Origin: DATEDA01 sp963827595
Lineage (GTDB): Bacteria; Pseudomonadota; Gammaproteobacteria; Burkholderiales; SG8-39
Direction of reading: 5' to 3'
Assembly: GCA_963827595.1 (NCBI GenBank)
Contig: CAWHBT010000016.1
Span: forward strand, 62,001 to 126,000
DNA length: 64,000 nt
Both the position numbers and the translations under genes were made by a program. Below the pieces are notes generated by a model. The model worked only from the letters and a program-made list of their open reading frames with translations. It did not search any database and had not been told where the DNA came from. Shown piece after piece: positions 10,580 through 20,552 of the stretch. The stretch's first letter is position 1. Each line of letters begins with the position of its first letter.

Positions 10580-11635
10580 CTACAGCGCGTCGTTGAGCGC
10601 GATGCCGATGCCGATCGTGGTCTGGTTCCAGTTGTAATCGATCAGGCTCTCGCCGTAGCCGGTGAAGGCCTGGAAGTAGCCGCGCAGCGGACCGAGAAAC
10701 CGGGGCGAGGTCCACGTGAACTGCGCGGCGCCCTTGCCGGTGCTGATGTTGCCGCGTGCCATGAGCGAGAAGCTGTGCTCGCGCCACTTGTAGATCGCGT
10801 TGAAGCCGGCGTAGCCGTAGTAGTCGGTGATGTCGGGGTTGTCGTCCCGGTCGGCGCTCTCCGGGATCCGATACCACGCCTTCGCCAGCAGGGCGAAGTT
10901 GCCGCGCTCGATGCCGAACTCGGCGAAGAGCCGGTTCCAGCTCCGCGACAGCGGCTCGGTCCGCCCGTTCGACTGGTGGTTGAGTCCCACGTTGAGCAGG
11001 TTCCAGTGGAACCCGCCGAACTCGAGCCCGGGCCGGTAGCTCACGAACACCTCCGGCATGTAGTTCGTCTCCCGGAACGGGCGCGAGAGGTCGGCGTTGT
11101 ACACCTGCCACTGGCTTTGCTGCGAGTAGGCGGCCCAGAACCCCCACCGCCGGTCGTCGGTCGTCCACAGCCGCACCTTGAAGCTGATCTGGAACTTCGC
11201 CTCGGTCGAGTCGAGCGGCTGCGGGGCCTGCTGGGTGGCCTGGAAAACGGGCGAAAACGGCGCGTTGTTGACGTTGTCGCTGTAGCGCGCGATCAGCAGG
11301 TAGTTGGGGTTGTACAGATCGATCGCGTAGCGGGTGGACCCCGGGTCGAACCCCCAAGCGCTGTCGATCAGCGATCCCGGTGCGCCTGGGGCGGGCTTCT
11401 CGGCGACGGCGGGCCGCGGTTCCGGCGGCGGCGTCTCGGAAGTCGGGGGCGCGGGTGGCGTGCGTCCGCTCGCCCGGTCGTAGCAGGCGAGGCGCTCGAG
11501 GTCGGCCGCGATCGCCGCGCACTCCTCGATTGACGGCAATGCGGTTTGCGCACTGGCCGTGCCGCCAACACCCAGCACGGTAGCGACAAGGACTGCGACG
11601 CTGACTCGACGCGTAGCGTTGGTCATCGACATCAT
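10580..11635 (-). CDS. pldA: Outer-membrane phospholipase A
   Basis: A 351-residue OMPLA with a signal peptide ending near ASAQ. The catalytic segment reads NHQSNGR, giving the active-site His and Ser, followed by LSRSWNRLF with the third catalytic residue Asn. YNPNYLLI matches the conserved N-terminal strand. The mature N-terminus carries a Pro-rich segment before the barrel, longer than in enterics. The enzyme hydrolyses phospholipids that reach the outer leaflet and protects outer-membrane asymmetry. Its ATG at 11635 overlaps the TGA of the upstream pentapeptide gene (ATGA), so the two are probably co-translated. Confidence 0.9.
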   Translation of the reverse strand: MMSMTNATRRVSVAVLVATVLGVGGTASAQTALPSIEECAAIAADLERLACYDRASGRTPPAPPTSETPPPEPRPAVAEKPAPGAPGSLIDSAWGFDPGSTRYAIDLYNPNYLLIARYSDNVNNAPFSPVFQATQQAPQPLDSTEAKFQISFKVRLWTTDDRRWGFWAAYSQQSQWQVYNADLSRPFRETNYMPEVFVSYRPGLEFGGFHWNLLNVGLNHQSNGRTEPLSRSWNRLFAEFGIERGNFALLAKAWYRIPESADRDDNPDITDYYGYAGFNAIYKWREHSFSLMARGNISTGKGAAQFTWTSPRFLGPLRGYFQAFTGYGESLIDYNWNQTTIGIGIALNDAL

Positions 11636-12276
11636 CGCGCGCCTGGTCCCGGACAGCCCGTGCACGCCTGCAAGGTCGCACCTCGGAAAGTCGCCTTCTC
11701 GAGCTTCGCACCGGTCAGATTGGCGCCCTCCAGGTTCGCCTTCTCGAAGCGCGCGCCGCGCAGGTCGGCCCCCGCCAGATCGGCGCCGCGCAGGTCGGCG
11801 CCGGTCAGGTCCGCCCGCTCGAGGTTGGCCCCGCGCAGCTTCGCCGACGCCATGCGCGCGTACCGAAGGCTGGCGCCGCTCAGGACCGCGTCGCCCAGGT
11901 CGGCCTCGCTAAGGTTGGCGCCCTGGAGATCAGCCGCGCTCGCGCTCGCCCGCAGGAGCGTCGCGCCCTTCAGGTTCGCCCCGCGCAGACCGGCCCGATC
12001 GAGCGTGGCCTGAGTCAGGTTCGCACGCTCGAAATCGACCCGCCCAAGCTTGGCCCGATCGAGCCGCACCTTGGTCAGGTCGGCGCCGTTCAGGTTGGAG
12101 CGCGTGAGGTCTGCTCGCGACAGATCGGCCCCGGCCAGGTTCGCGCCGCGCAGGTTGGCGGAAAGGCATTGCGTGCCCGGCCGGATGCGACAGCGGTCGA
12201 TGGTCTGGTCGGTGGTCTGCGCGTCGGCGAGCGGCACGGCGCAGAGGGCAAGGACGGCGGGGAGGAGGAAACGCAT
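11632..12276 (-). CDS. Secreted pentapeptide-repeat protein
   Basis: A 214-residue protein with a signal peptide (MRFLLPAVLALCAVPLADA) and then almost uninterrupted A(D/N)LxX pentapeptides from about residue 38 to 200, for example ANLRGANLAGADLSRADL. Such repeats fold into a right-handed quadrilateral beta-helix. The repeat block is framed by Cys residues near both ends (RCRIRPGTQC and ACTGC), which could form terminal disulfides in the periplasm. It is directly upstream of, and overlaps, pldA. No function is established; a partner or regulator of the phospholipase is a reasonable guess only. An alternative start lies at 12288. Confidence 0.85.
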   Translation of the reverse strand: MRFLLPAVLALCAVPLADAQTTDQTIDRCRIRPGTQCLSANLRGANLAGADLSRADLTRSNLNGADLTKVRLDRAKLGRVDFERANLTQATLDRAGLRGANLKGATLLRASASAADLQGANLSEADLGDAVLSGASLRYARMASAKLRGANLERADLTGADLRGADLAGADLRGARFEKANLEGANLTGAKLEKATFRGATLQACTGCPGPGAR

Positions 12277-12594
12277 GTCGGACCTCATTGGCGAGCACGT
12301 GTTAGCGGATCAACGCGTAGCGCGAACGCGCCGCGCGAGTCTATCTCTAATCGATCCAGCCGAGCACGTCGCGGAGCACGGACCAGCGCGGTTTCGTCGA
12401 CTGGGCGCCGGACCGCCAGGCGCGCGCGAGTTGAGACCGGTCCGACGCGTATACTTGCCCAGAAGCCGCACCCGCACTGTTTTCCGTCGACTCCCGTCCA
12501 CTTCGAACGAGATCTGAAGCCATGAACAAGCGGGTCTGCCGCCGTCCGCAGTTGGGCACCGCTCCGCGGCTGTGACGCACGGGTGCGGGGCGCG
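12277..12594. other. Divergent intergenic region between the pentapeptide gene and the asmA-like gene
   Basis: About 300 bases. TATACT at 12448-12453 is the best plus-strand -10 candidate, but no -35 is seen at a normal distance. A 17-codon open frame (12522-12575, MNKRVCRRPQ...) lies between it and the AsmA start, with a weak ribosome site; it may be a leader peptide or chance. Nothing else is recognisable. Confidence 0.3.
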
Positions 12595-15500
12595 ATGACG
12601 GCCCCGCGCCGGATCGCCGCCGCGCTCGCGGCGCTCGCCGGGCTGACGGTCGTCGCGCTCGCGACGGTCGCGTTCTTCGGCATCTCGATCGACGCCTCGC
12701 GCTGGCGCGAGGCGCTCGCCGCGCGGGCGACAGCGGCGCTCGGACGGACGGTGCGGTTCGACGGCCCGCTCGAGCTCGTCCTCGGCCGCGAGACAACGCT
12801 CCGCGCCCGCGACCTGCGCGTCCTGAATCCGGCCGGGTTTGTGGTGCCGGAACTCGCGACGCTCGGCAACGCCGAGATCCGCGTCGATCTGCTGGCGGCG
12901 CTGCGCGGCCGGCTGCAGGTGCGCAGCGTCGCGCTGGCGGACGGGCGCGTGCGCTTCGCGCGCTCGGCCGACGGTGGCGCGAACTGGGTGCTGCCGACGC
13001 GCGCGACCGAGCGGTCGGACGCGGGAACCGAGGCGGCGTCGACGCCAGTCGCCATCGAGCTCGAGCGGCTGTCGATCCGCAACCTCGTCGTCGAGTACCA
13101 GGACGGTCACGCCGACGTGCGCCGCCTGCTCGACCTGGAAGAGCTCGCGGGGACCGGCGGATGGGGCGGGCCGCTGAAGCTTGCGCTCCGGGGTCGCGTC
13201 CGGGGGTCGGTGCCCTGCGCGCTCGCGGTCGAGGGCGAATCCGCGCAGCACCTCGGCGAGGGCGACGCCCCGTGGCCGTTCACGCTCGACCTCGAGTGCC
13301 CGCGCACGCGGCTGCACGCGAACGGCATGATCGACGCCGGCCGCAGCGCCGCCCGCTTCAGCTTCGGCGCCGGCACCGCGAACCTCGCCGAGGTCGAAAA
13401 CCTGCTGCAGGAAGCGTTGCCCGAGCTCGGTGTCGCAGCGCTCGCCGGCAAGGTCATTGCCACCGCTGACGCGATCGAGCTCGCGGACCTCCAAGGCGTC
13501 CTCGGCGAGACGGAGCTCACGGGCGGCCTCGTGCTCGGGCTCGGCGGTGCACGGCCGCGCCTCACCGGCGAGCTCGCGATCGCCACGCTGGACCTGCGGC
13601 CGTTGCTCCACGTCGAGCGGCAGCAGCGGGACGCGCCGCTGACCTACGAGGAGCTGGCGCAGCACCCGCTGCCGCTGCGCCGTTCCCTGCCGATCGACGC
13701 CGATCTCGCGTTGCACGTGCAGCGCCTGGTCGGGCTCCCCGCCGACGTGCGCGATGCGCAGCTCAGCGTACACGCCGACGAGCGCGGCGTGCGTGCGCCG
13801 ATCACAGCCGCCGTCGCGGGGGTGCCGCTCGAGGGTCGCATCGAGCTCGATGTCACGGCGCCGGCGCCCGCCTTCGCGCTCGAAGTCGGCGCGCGGGACG
13901 CGCCGCTCGCCGGGCTGGGAGAGCTCTTCCCCGGCGCGACCGGCGTCGACGGCAGGCTCGGCCGCGTCGCGCTCCGCCTCGGCGGCCGCGGCGAGACGCT
14001 CGGCGCGCTGGTCCGCGACCTCGAGCTGCGGCTGGAGGTGACGGCCGCGCGGCTGCGCTACGGCCAGTTCGCGGGCGGCCGGCCGATCGAGCTGATGCTC
14101 GAGACGCTCGAGGTCGGTGTTCCGCGCGGACAGCGGATGCGCGGCGCGGGGCGCGGCATCTTGCTCGACGAGCCGGTACGGCTCGCGATCCGCGGCGGCG
14201 ATCTGCCACAGCTCCTGCGCGGGGTCGCCGCGCCAATCGAGCTCGACCTCGCGGCGGCCGGCGCCACGGCGCGCTTCGCGGCGACGTTTGCCCCGTCCGA
14301 GCCGAGCCGCAGCACCGAGCTTGCTTTCGCGCTCGAGGCAGCGCGTGCCGGCGTCCTCGCGCGGTGGCTGGGCATCGCGCCGGAAGCGAAGCTTCCGGTC
14401 GCGCTCCGCGGTCGCCTGCGAGCGAACCGCGAACACTGGGAACTCGCGGACACGACGCTGAAGCTCGGCCGCAGCGACGCTCGCCGTCGACGCCCGGCGC
14501 GTGGTCATCGACGGCAAGCCGATCCTCGTTGCCGCGGTGCGCAGCCCGCTGATCGACGTGCCCGAGCTGGCGACGCTTCGCGTGCGGCCGGCCGCGGCGC
14601 CGGCGCGCCGCGCCGCGGCACTGATGGAGGTCCCGATTCTCCCCCAGGGGATCGATCTCGCCGACGCGGACATCGGCCTCGGCCTCGAGCGCGTCGTGCT
14701 CGGCCGAGCCGACCTCGTCAACGTCGGCTTCGCCGCGCGGATGCGCGACGGGCGTCTGCCGCCATCGCCGTACGCCGCGCGGTTCGCCGGGGTTCCGTTC
14801 GAGGGACTCGCCGCGCTCGACCTGCGCGGCGAGGTCCCCGAGGTGGCGCTGTCGATGTCCGCGAGCGACGTGGACGTCGGCGCGCTGCTCCGCACCCTCG
14901 GTGTCGCCGAGATCGTCGAGGAGCGCGCGGCCACGCTGCAGGTGGAGCTGGCGAGCCGCGGCAGTGATCTGCGCGATCTGCTCGACCATGCCTCGTTCAG
15001 GGCCCGCCTCACCGGCGGCGACCTGACGGTGCGGGGACCGGCGCAGCGACCGGTCGCGAGGCTTCGCGTCAAGGAAGCGGTCGTCGGCGCGCGACCCGGC
15101 GAACCGGTCGCGGTGCGCCTCGACGGCACGCTCAACGACATCCCGGCAGCGATCACGGTCTCGAGCGGAACCCTCGCCGAGCTCGCGGGCGGGAAGGCGC
15201 GGGTGCCGTTCGCCATCGCGGCACAGGCCGCGGGCGCGCGCCTCGCGCTCGACGGCGAGGTCGAGCTGCCCCTCGGCCGCGGTGGCGCGCTCACTCTGGC
15301 GCTCGAGGGCGAACGCCTCGACTCGCTGAGCGACCTCGTTCGCGCCGAGCTGCCGCCGTGGGGGCCGTGGTCGATTCAAGGCCCCATCGCCATGACCTCG
15401 ACCGGCTATGAGGTGCCGCAGCTCACGGTGCGAGTCGGCGAGAGCCGTCTGTACGGAATGGGTCGGCTCGACCTGACCAGCGCACGCCCGCGCATAGCGG

Positions 15501-16510
15501 CGCGCATCAGCGCCCCGCAGGTGCGGCTCGACGACTTTTCGCTCGAGCCGCGGCAACGGGAAGCGCCGCGGCCCGCCGGTGCGGAGGGCGTGCGTACACG
15601 CGCGCGGGAGACGGCGGTCCAGACCGAGCGGCTGTTGAGCAAGGCGTTCCTGCAGCGCTTCGACGCTGTCCTCGACGTGGCGGTCGAGCAGGTCGTGTCG
15701 GGCGCGGACCGGCTAGCCGACGGGAAGCTGCGTGCCGAGCTCGACGGTGGCCGGCTTGTCATCGACCCGTTCGAGATCAACGTGCCCGGGGGCGGCGCGC
15801 GACTCCACGCGTCCTACGACACGAGCGGGCGCGACATCGCTTTCGCGGTCGGCGCCCGCATCGAGCGCTTCCAGTACGGCATCCTCGCGCGCCGGATCCG
15901 GCCGGACGTCGACGCCGCGGGCGCTTTCAGCTTGGACATGGCGCTCGAGAGCACGGCGCCGTCGCTCGACTCGATCATGGCGCACGCCAATGGCCAGATC
16001 GATCTCGCGGTGTGGCCGGAGAACCTGCGCAGCGGCGGGTTCGACCGCCTGTCGGTGAACGTGTTCTTCACGGTGCTGCCGTTTCTCGACGCTTTCACCG
16101 CGCTGCCCTTCCTCGGACCGGGCGCGGAGTCGCAAGTGAACTGTTTCATCGGCCGCTTCGACATGAAGGACGGGGTGTTGGTTCACGATGCGATCGTGAT
16201 CGACACCACGCGCGTCCGCGCGCTCGGCGCCGGCAGCGCCGATTTCCGCACCGAGGAGATCGCGTTCCGCTTCCGCCCGCGCGCGAAGGGGGTGACGTTC
16301 TTCAGCCTGCAGACGCCGCTCAGCGTCAGCGGCACGATGACCGACTTCACGGTCCGGGCGTCGCCGGGCGACGTCTTCGAGGCGGTCGCCCGCTTCTTCG
16401 CCGAGGTGATCGTGGTGCCGCTCGAGATCCTGTTCCGCGGCCCGCTGCCGCGGGACGGCGCGGACGTCTGCACCGATCCGCTCCGCGTACGGGAACCGGC
16501 GAAACGGTAA
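12595..16510 (+). CDS. Large AsmA-family protein (one frameshift)
   Basis: Corrected length is about 1304 residues. An N-terminal membrane anchor (AALAALAGLTVVALATVAFF) is followed by the AsmA N-terminal signature (WREALAARATAALGRTVRFDGPLEL and LRARDLRVLNP), long beta-rich repeats and an AsmA C-terminal region ending near residues 1150-1290. The frame changes near 14480 within GRSDATLAVDARRVV, consistent with one extra base. AsmA-like proteins are thought to bridge inner and outer membranes and move or regulate phospholipids. It lies upstream of a patatin-like gene and next to pldA, fitting an envelope-lipid neighbourhood. The start follows GGGGCG; an in-frame alternative is at 12583. Confidence 0.85.
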
Positions 16511-16657
16511 CGGACGTTCGGCTGTCGGTGCGGCGCGTGAATCCCGGTCTCACTGACGAGACGACGGCGTGCTGTCACGATTTTGGGGTAACCTTGGCGC
16601 CCTTCTGCGCGGGAACGCCTGACGCGCCCCGCAACCAACTTCCCCCGGAGACTCACG

Positions 16658-17677
16658 ATGAAACGTGACCTGGTCGCCGTCGACCTCGGCCTGCAAGGTG
16701 GCGGCGCGCACGGCGCGTTCACCTGGGGCGTGCTCGACCGGCTGCTCGAGGAGAGCTGGCTCACCTTCGACGGCGTCTCCGGCACGTCGGCCGGCGCGAT
16801 GAACGCGGCGGTGATGGCCGACGGCCTCGCCGAGGGCGGCCCGCCGCAGGCGCGGGCGGCGCTCGAGGCGTTCTGGAAGCGCGTGTCGGACGCGGCGCTG
16901 CTGAGCCCCTTGCGCCGTGGCCCGCTCGAGATCCTCACCGGCCGCTGGACGCTCGACTATTCGCCGGTGTTCGCGGCGCTCGACATCGCGGCGCGAATGT
17001 TCTCGCCCTACGACGTCAATCCGTTCGGTTCGAATCCGCTCACGCAGATCCTCGCCGAGAGCGTCGATTTCGACCGGGTCGCCCGCGCGCCGATCAAGCT
17101 CTTCGTCACCGCGACCAACGTGCGCACCGGCCGCGGGCGGGTCTTCCGCAACGCCGACATCACTCCCGACGTGCTCCTCGCCTCGGCGTGCTTGCCCACG
17201 CTGTTCCAGGCGGTGGAGATCGACGGCGACCCCTACTGGGACGGCGGTTACTCCGGCAACCCGACCATGGCGCCGCTAATCCGGGAGTGCAACTCTTCGG
17301 ACACGATCCTGGTCCAGATCAACCCGATCGAGCGGCCGGGCACGCCGAAGACGGCGCGCGAGATCCATAACCGGCTGAACGAGGTGGCGTTCAACGCGAC
17401 GCTGATCAAGGAGCTGCGCGGCGCGGCGCTGCTGCAGCGCGCCGCCGACCCCGGGACGGGCGAGGGTGCGCTGTGGGCGAAGATGCGCATCCACCGCATC
17501 GCGAGCGACGTGATGCTCGATCTCGGCTATTCGTCCAAGCTCATCGCCGAGTGGGAGTTCTTCTGCATGTTGCGCGACGAAGGACGGCGCGCGGCGGAGG
17601 CGTTCCTCGACGCGCACGGCATGGCTCTCGGCGTGCGCTCCACGCTCGACCTCGAAGCGTTCCTGGAAGGGATCTAG
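16658..17677 (+). CDS. Patatin-like phospholipase, cytoplasmic type
   Basis: A 339-residue protein with the full patatin signature. GLQGGGAHGAF forms the oxyanion hole, GTSAGAMN carries the nucleophilic Ser (GxSxG), and WDGGYSGNP supplies the catalytic Asp (DGG). No signal peptide is seen, so it probably acts in the cytoplasm or at the inner membrane. The family hydrolyses acyl-lipids; some members act on polyhydroxybutyrate-type or membrane lipid substrates. The start MKRDLVAVDLGLQ follows a purine-rich site (CCCGGAGA). It is 4 bases upstream of the gntP1 start, suggesting co-expression. Confidence 0.92.
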   Translation: MKRDLVAVDLGLQGGGAHGAFTWGVLDRLLEESWLTFDGVSGTSAGAMNAAVMADGLAEGGPPQARAALEAFWKRVSDAALLSPLRRGPLEILTGRWTLDYSPVFAALDIAARMFSPYDVNPFGSNPLTQILAESVDFDRVARAPIKLFVTATNVRTGRGRVFRNADITPDVLLASACLPTLFQAVEIDGDPYWDGGYSGNPTMAPLIRECNSSDTILVQINPIERPGTPKTAREIHNRLNEVAFNATLIKELRGAALLQRAADPGTGEGALWAKMRIHRIASDVMLDLGYSSKLIAEWEFFCMLRDEGRRAAEAFLDAHGMALGVRSTLDLEAFLEGI

Positions 17678-17681
17678 GGTC

Positions 17682-19134
17682 GTGGGGCTCCTCGGCATCC
17701 TGCTCGGGCCTCGCGGCGCTCGTCTGGCTCTCGTTCCGCGGCTGGAGCGTGCTCGTGCTCGCGCCGGTCGCGGCATTGATCGCGGCGATCGCCGCCGGCG
17801 AGCCGCTGCTCGCGCACTGGACGCAGACCTTCATGGGCTCGGCGGCGGGGTTTCTCGCGTCGTTCTTCCCGCTGTTCCTCCTCGGGGCGCTCTTCGGCAA
17901 GCTCATGGAGGACAGCGGTTCGGTCGCCGCGATCGCGCGCTTCATGACCGAGAAGCTCGGCCCGCGGCGGGCGGTGCTCGCGGTCGTGCTCGCCGGCGCG
18001 CTGGTCACGTACGGCGGCGTCAGCCTCTTCGTCGCCTTCTTCGTGCTCGGGCCGATGGCGCAGGCGCTGTTTCGCGCGGCGGACATCCCGGGCCGCCTCA
18101 TGCCCGCGACGATCGTCCTCGGCACCTCGACCTTCACGATGACGGCCCTCCCGGGCACGCCGGCGATCCAGAACGCGATCCCGATGCCGTTCTTCGGCAC
18201 CACGCCGTTCGCCGCGCCCGGGCTCGGCGGGATCGCGGCGGCCATCATGCTCGGCTTCGGCCTCTGGTGGCTCGGCCGCGCGGAGAGCGCCGCCCGCCGC
18301 AAGGGCGAAGGCTACGGCGCCGTGGCGATCGCCGCGGATCGCGCCGCCGAGGATCCGCTCGTGCGCGAGCGCGCGACGACCGCGAGCTCCTTCGATCCGC
18401 CCGAGGTCCATCACGGCCGCCCGAGCGAGGAGCTTCCCGGCGTCGCCATCGCGATCCTGCCGCTCGCAGTGGTGGTCCTGGTCAACCTCGCGATGTCCAT
18501 GCTGGTGCTGCCGCGGCTCGACACGGGTTTCCTCGCGGAAGAGCGCTGGGGCGGCATCCCGCTCTCCGCGGTGAGCGGCGTGTGGGCGGTGATCGTGGCG
18601 CTCGCCGCAGCGATCCTGGTCCTGGTGGCTGTCAACCGCGGCCGGCTATCCAGCCTGCGCGAAACCGTCGACGCCGGGGCCAATGCCTCGGTCCTGCCGG
18701 TCCTCAGCGTGGCGAGCCTCGTCGGCTTCGGCGCGGTCGTGGCCGCCATGCCGGCGTTCGCCATCGTGCGCGACTGGGTGCTGTCGATCGAAGGCGGGCC
18801 GCTCGTCTCGCTCGCCGTGTCCATCAACATCCTCGCCGCCCTCACCGGCTCGGCGTCGGGCGGCATGACGATCGCGCTCGATGCGCTCGGCGAGACCTAC
18901 ATGCGCATGGCCGCGGAACTCGGCATCGATCCCGCGCTCATGCACCGCGTCGCGGTGATCGGCGCGGGCACGCTCGACACCCTGCCGCACAACGGCGCCG
19001 TCGTGACCGTGCTCGCCGTCTGCGGCACGACGCACCGGCAGAGCTACTTCGACATCGTGATGGCCGGGATCGTCGGGCCGATCCTCGCCCTCGTGGCGGT
19101 GATCGCCCTCGGTTCGGCATTCGGCTCGTTCTGA
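17682..19134 (+). CDS. GntP-family permease, copy 1 (one frameshift)
   Basis: Corrected length is about 483 residues from GTG at 17682 (MGLLGILLGLAALVWLSFRG). An extra C near 17712 throws the frame. The protein has about 12 hydrophobic segments and conserved stretches shared with gntP2, such as GEPLLAHWTQT, TYGGVSLFV, FTMTALPGTPAIQNAIPMP and DAGANASVLP. The family comprises inner-membrane proton symporters for gluconate and related hydroxy acids. The substrate is unknown; by analogy with the paralogue beside a hydroxybutyrate dehydrogenase, a short hydroxy acid is possible. It sits between patatin and marC in one direction. Confidence 0.88.
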
Positions 19135-19141
19135 GGCGTGC

Positions 19142-19813
19142 GTGGAGACGCTGCTCGTCCCGTTCCTGAAGGCGTTGGTGCTGGTGCCGGTGACCCTGCT
19201 CCCGATCATCAATCCGCTCAGCACCGCGCCGGTGTTCATCGCGACCGTCGGGACCAACCGCAGCATCGCCAAGCCGCTGGCTCGGCGGGTCGCGATCAAC
19301 AGCTGGTTCGTCGTCGTGGCCTCGATGTTGATCGGCACCTACGTGCTCGCGATCTTCGGGATCTCGCTGCCGGTGGTACGCCTTGGCGGCGGGCTGCTGG
19401 TCGCCGCCACGGCGTGGCGCATGCTTCACCGTACCGAGGACGACGACGTCCACGCCGCCGCGGCGGAGAAAGCCGCGGCGCTGTCGGACCTCGAGATCGC
19501 CCGACGCAGCTTCTTCCCGATCACGTTCCCGCTCACCACCGGACCGGGCACGATCGCGGCTTCAATCGCACTCGGCGCGCAGATTCCCTCGACGCCCGCG
19601 CTGTTCGTGGCGGGCGTGGTCGTGGCCGCGGTCGGGGCGGCGCTCGTTTCGCTCACGCTCTACTTCATCTTCAAGAACTCGGCCGCGGTGCTCGACCGGC
19701 TGGGCCCGATCGGCACGCTCGTGATGATGCGGCTGACGGCCTTCATCCTGCTTTGCATCGGGATCGAGATCATGTGGGCGGGCTGGAGCGAACTGAACGC
19801 CGTGAAGCCCTGA
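19142..19813 (+). CDS. MarC-family integral membrane protein
   Basis: A 223-residue protein with six predicted membrane helices and the MarC/UPF0056 signatures: IINPLSTAPVF near the first helix and PITFPLTTGPGTIAASIALG in the middle. GTG at 19142 starts 7 bases after the gntP1 stop. The family has no proven transport activity; the link to multiple antibiotic resistance suggested by the name was not supported experimentally. It is the last gene of the patatin-gntP-marC string. Confidence 0.9.
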   Translation: METLLVPFLKALVLVPVTLLPIINPLSTAPVFIATVGTNRSIAKPLARRVAINSWFVVVASMLIGTYVLAIFGISLPVVRLGGGLLVAATAWRMLHRTEDDDVHAAAAEKAAALSDLEIARRSFFPITFPLTTGPGTIAASIALGAQIPSTPALFVAGVVVAAVGAALVSLTLYFIFKNSAAVLDRLGPIGTLVMMRLTAFILLCIGIEIMWAGWSELNAVKP

Positions 19814-19840
19814 CGGGGGTGGAGCGCGTCTTGCAACACC

Positions 19841-19846
19841 TATAAT
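19841..19846 (+). promoter_or_regulatory. -10 element before the SlyB-like gene
   Basis: A perfect TATAAT lies 32 bases before the ATG at 19879, which is preceded by a GGAGGAAG ribosome site. The matching -35 region is poor, so an activator may be needed. Confidence 0.4.
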
Positions 19847-19878
19847 GCTTTGCTGAACCGCGAAATGGAGGAAGTGGC

Positions 19879-20469
19879 ATGCCGAACCGAATCGTGTGGA
19901 CCAGGCTCTTAACCGGCGTCGCGCTGGTCGCGTCGTGCGGCGCTGCATGGGCACAGGCGAGCGTCAACTACGGCCGGATCACAGCGGTGAACCTGATCAC
20001 CGAGGAGAACCGGCGTGCGCAGACCGGCGGCGCGCTCCTCGGCGGCGCGCTCGGCGCCGCCTCGGCGTCCGGCAGGTCCGGCGGCACCGCTGCGCTGCGC
20101 GCGGCGGGTGGCATGTTTGCCGGGCAGCAGATCGGCCGCATCGCAACGCAGCGGCAGGCGTTCGAGTACACCATCCTGATCGACGGCACCTCGACCGTCA
20201 CGATGGTCACCGACGAGGCAGGCCTCCGCGTGGGCGATTGCGTCGCCGTCGAGCGCGGCCAGTTCAACAACCTGCGGCTCGTCGACGACTCCCGCTGCGT
20301 GCCGCGGGCATCGTCCACGGCCAAGGCGGCCACGGCGCCGAAGGCGACGGCGGCCGACGTGCGTCAGGCGGACGCCTGCATTCAGGCGAAGGACCGGCTG
20401 CTCGATGCGAATACCGACGACGAGTTCGACCGCGCCTATCGCCGGGTGAGGCTCCTATGCTCTGATTGA
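19879..20469 (+). CDS. Glycine-zipper outer-membrane protein, SlyB-like
   Basis: A 196-residue protein with a Sec signal peptide (LLTGVALVASCGAAWAQ; a Cys is present but the lipobox is poor). A Gly/Ala-rich hairpin helix follows (GGALLGGALGAASASG, AAGGMFAGQQIG), typical of 17-kDa antigen/SlyB-type envelope proteins. A conserved beta domain (YTILIDGTSTVTMVT, LRVGDCVAVERGQFNNLRLV) comes next. The C-terminal 60 residues are specific to this protein and hold two Cys. Such proteins sit in the outer membrane and respond to envelope stress. It has its own -10 element and lies 83 bases before the lipoprotein patatin. Confidence 0.75.
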   Translation: MPNRIVWTRLLTGVALVASCGAAWAQASVNYGRITAVNLITEENRRAQTGGALLGGALGAASASGRSGGTAALRAAGGMFAGQQIGRIATQRQAFEYTILIDGTSTVTMVTDEAGLRVGDCVAVERGQFNNLRLVDDSRCVPRASSTAKAATAPKATAADVRQADACIQAKDRLLDANTDDEFDRAYRRVRLLCSD

Positions 20470-20552
20470 CCGGCGCAACGCCGGGCTCGCCCCGCGCGGG
20501 GCCGAGCCGGCGCGCCGCGCGTGAATACCCGATGCACGCAGGGAGACGATCG

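Noticed and set aside
12522..12575. A 17-codon leader peptide before the asmA-like gene.
   Set aside because: Weak ribosome site and no regulatory codon pattern; mentioned only within the intergenic entry.
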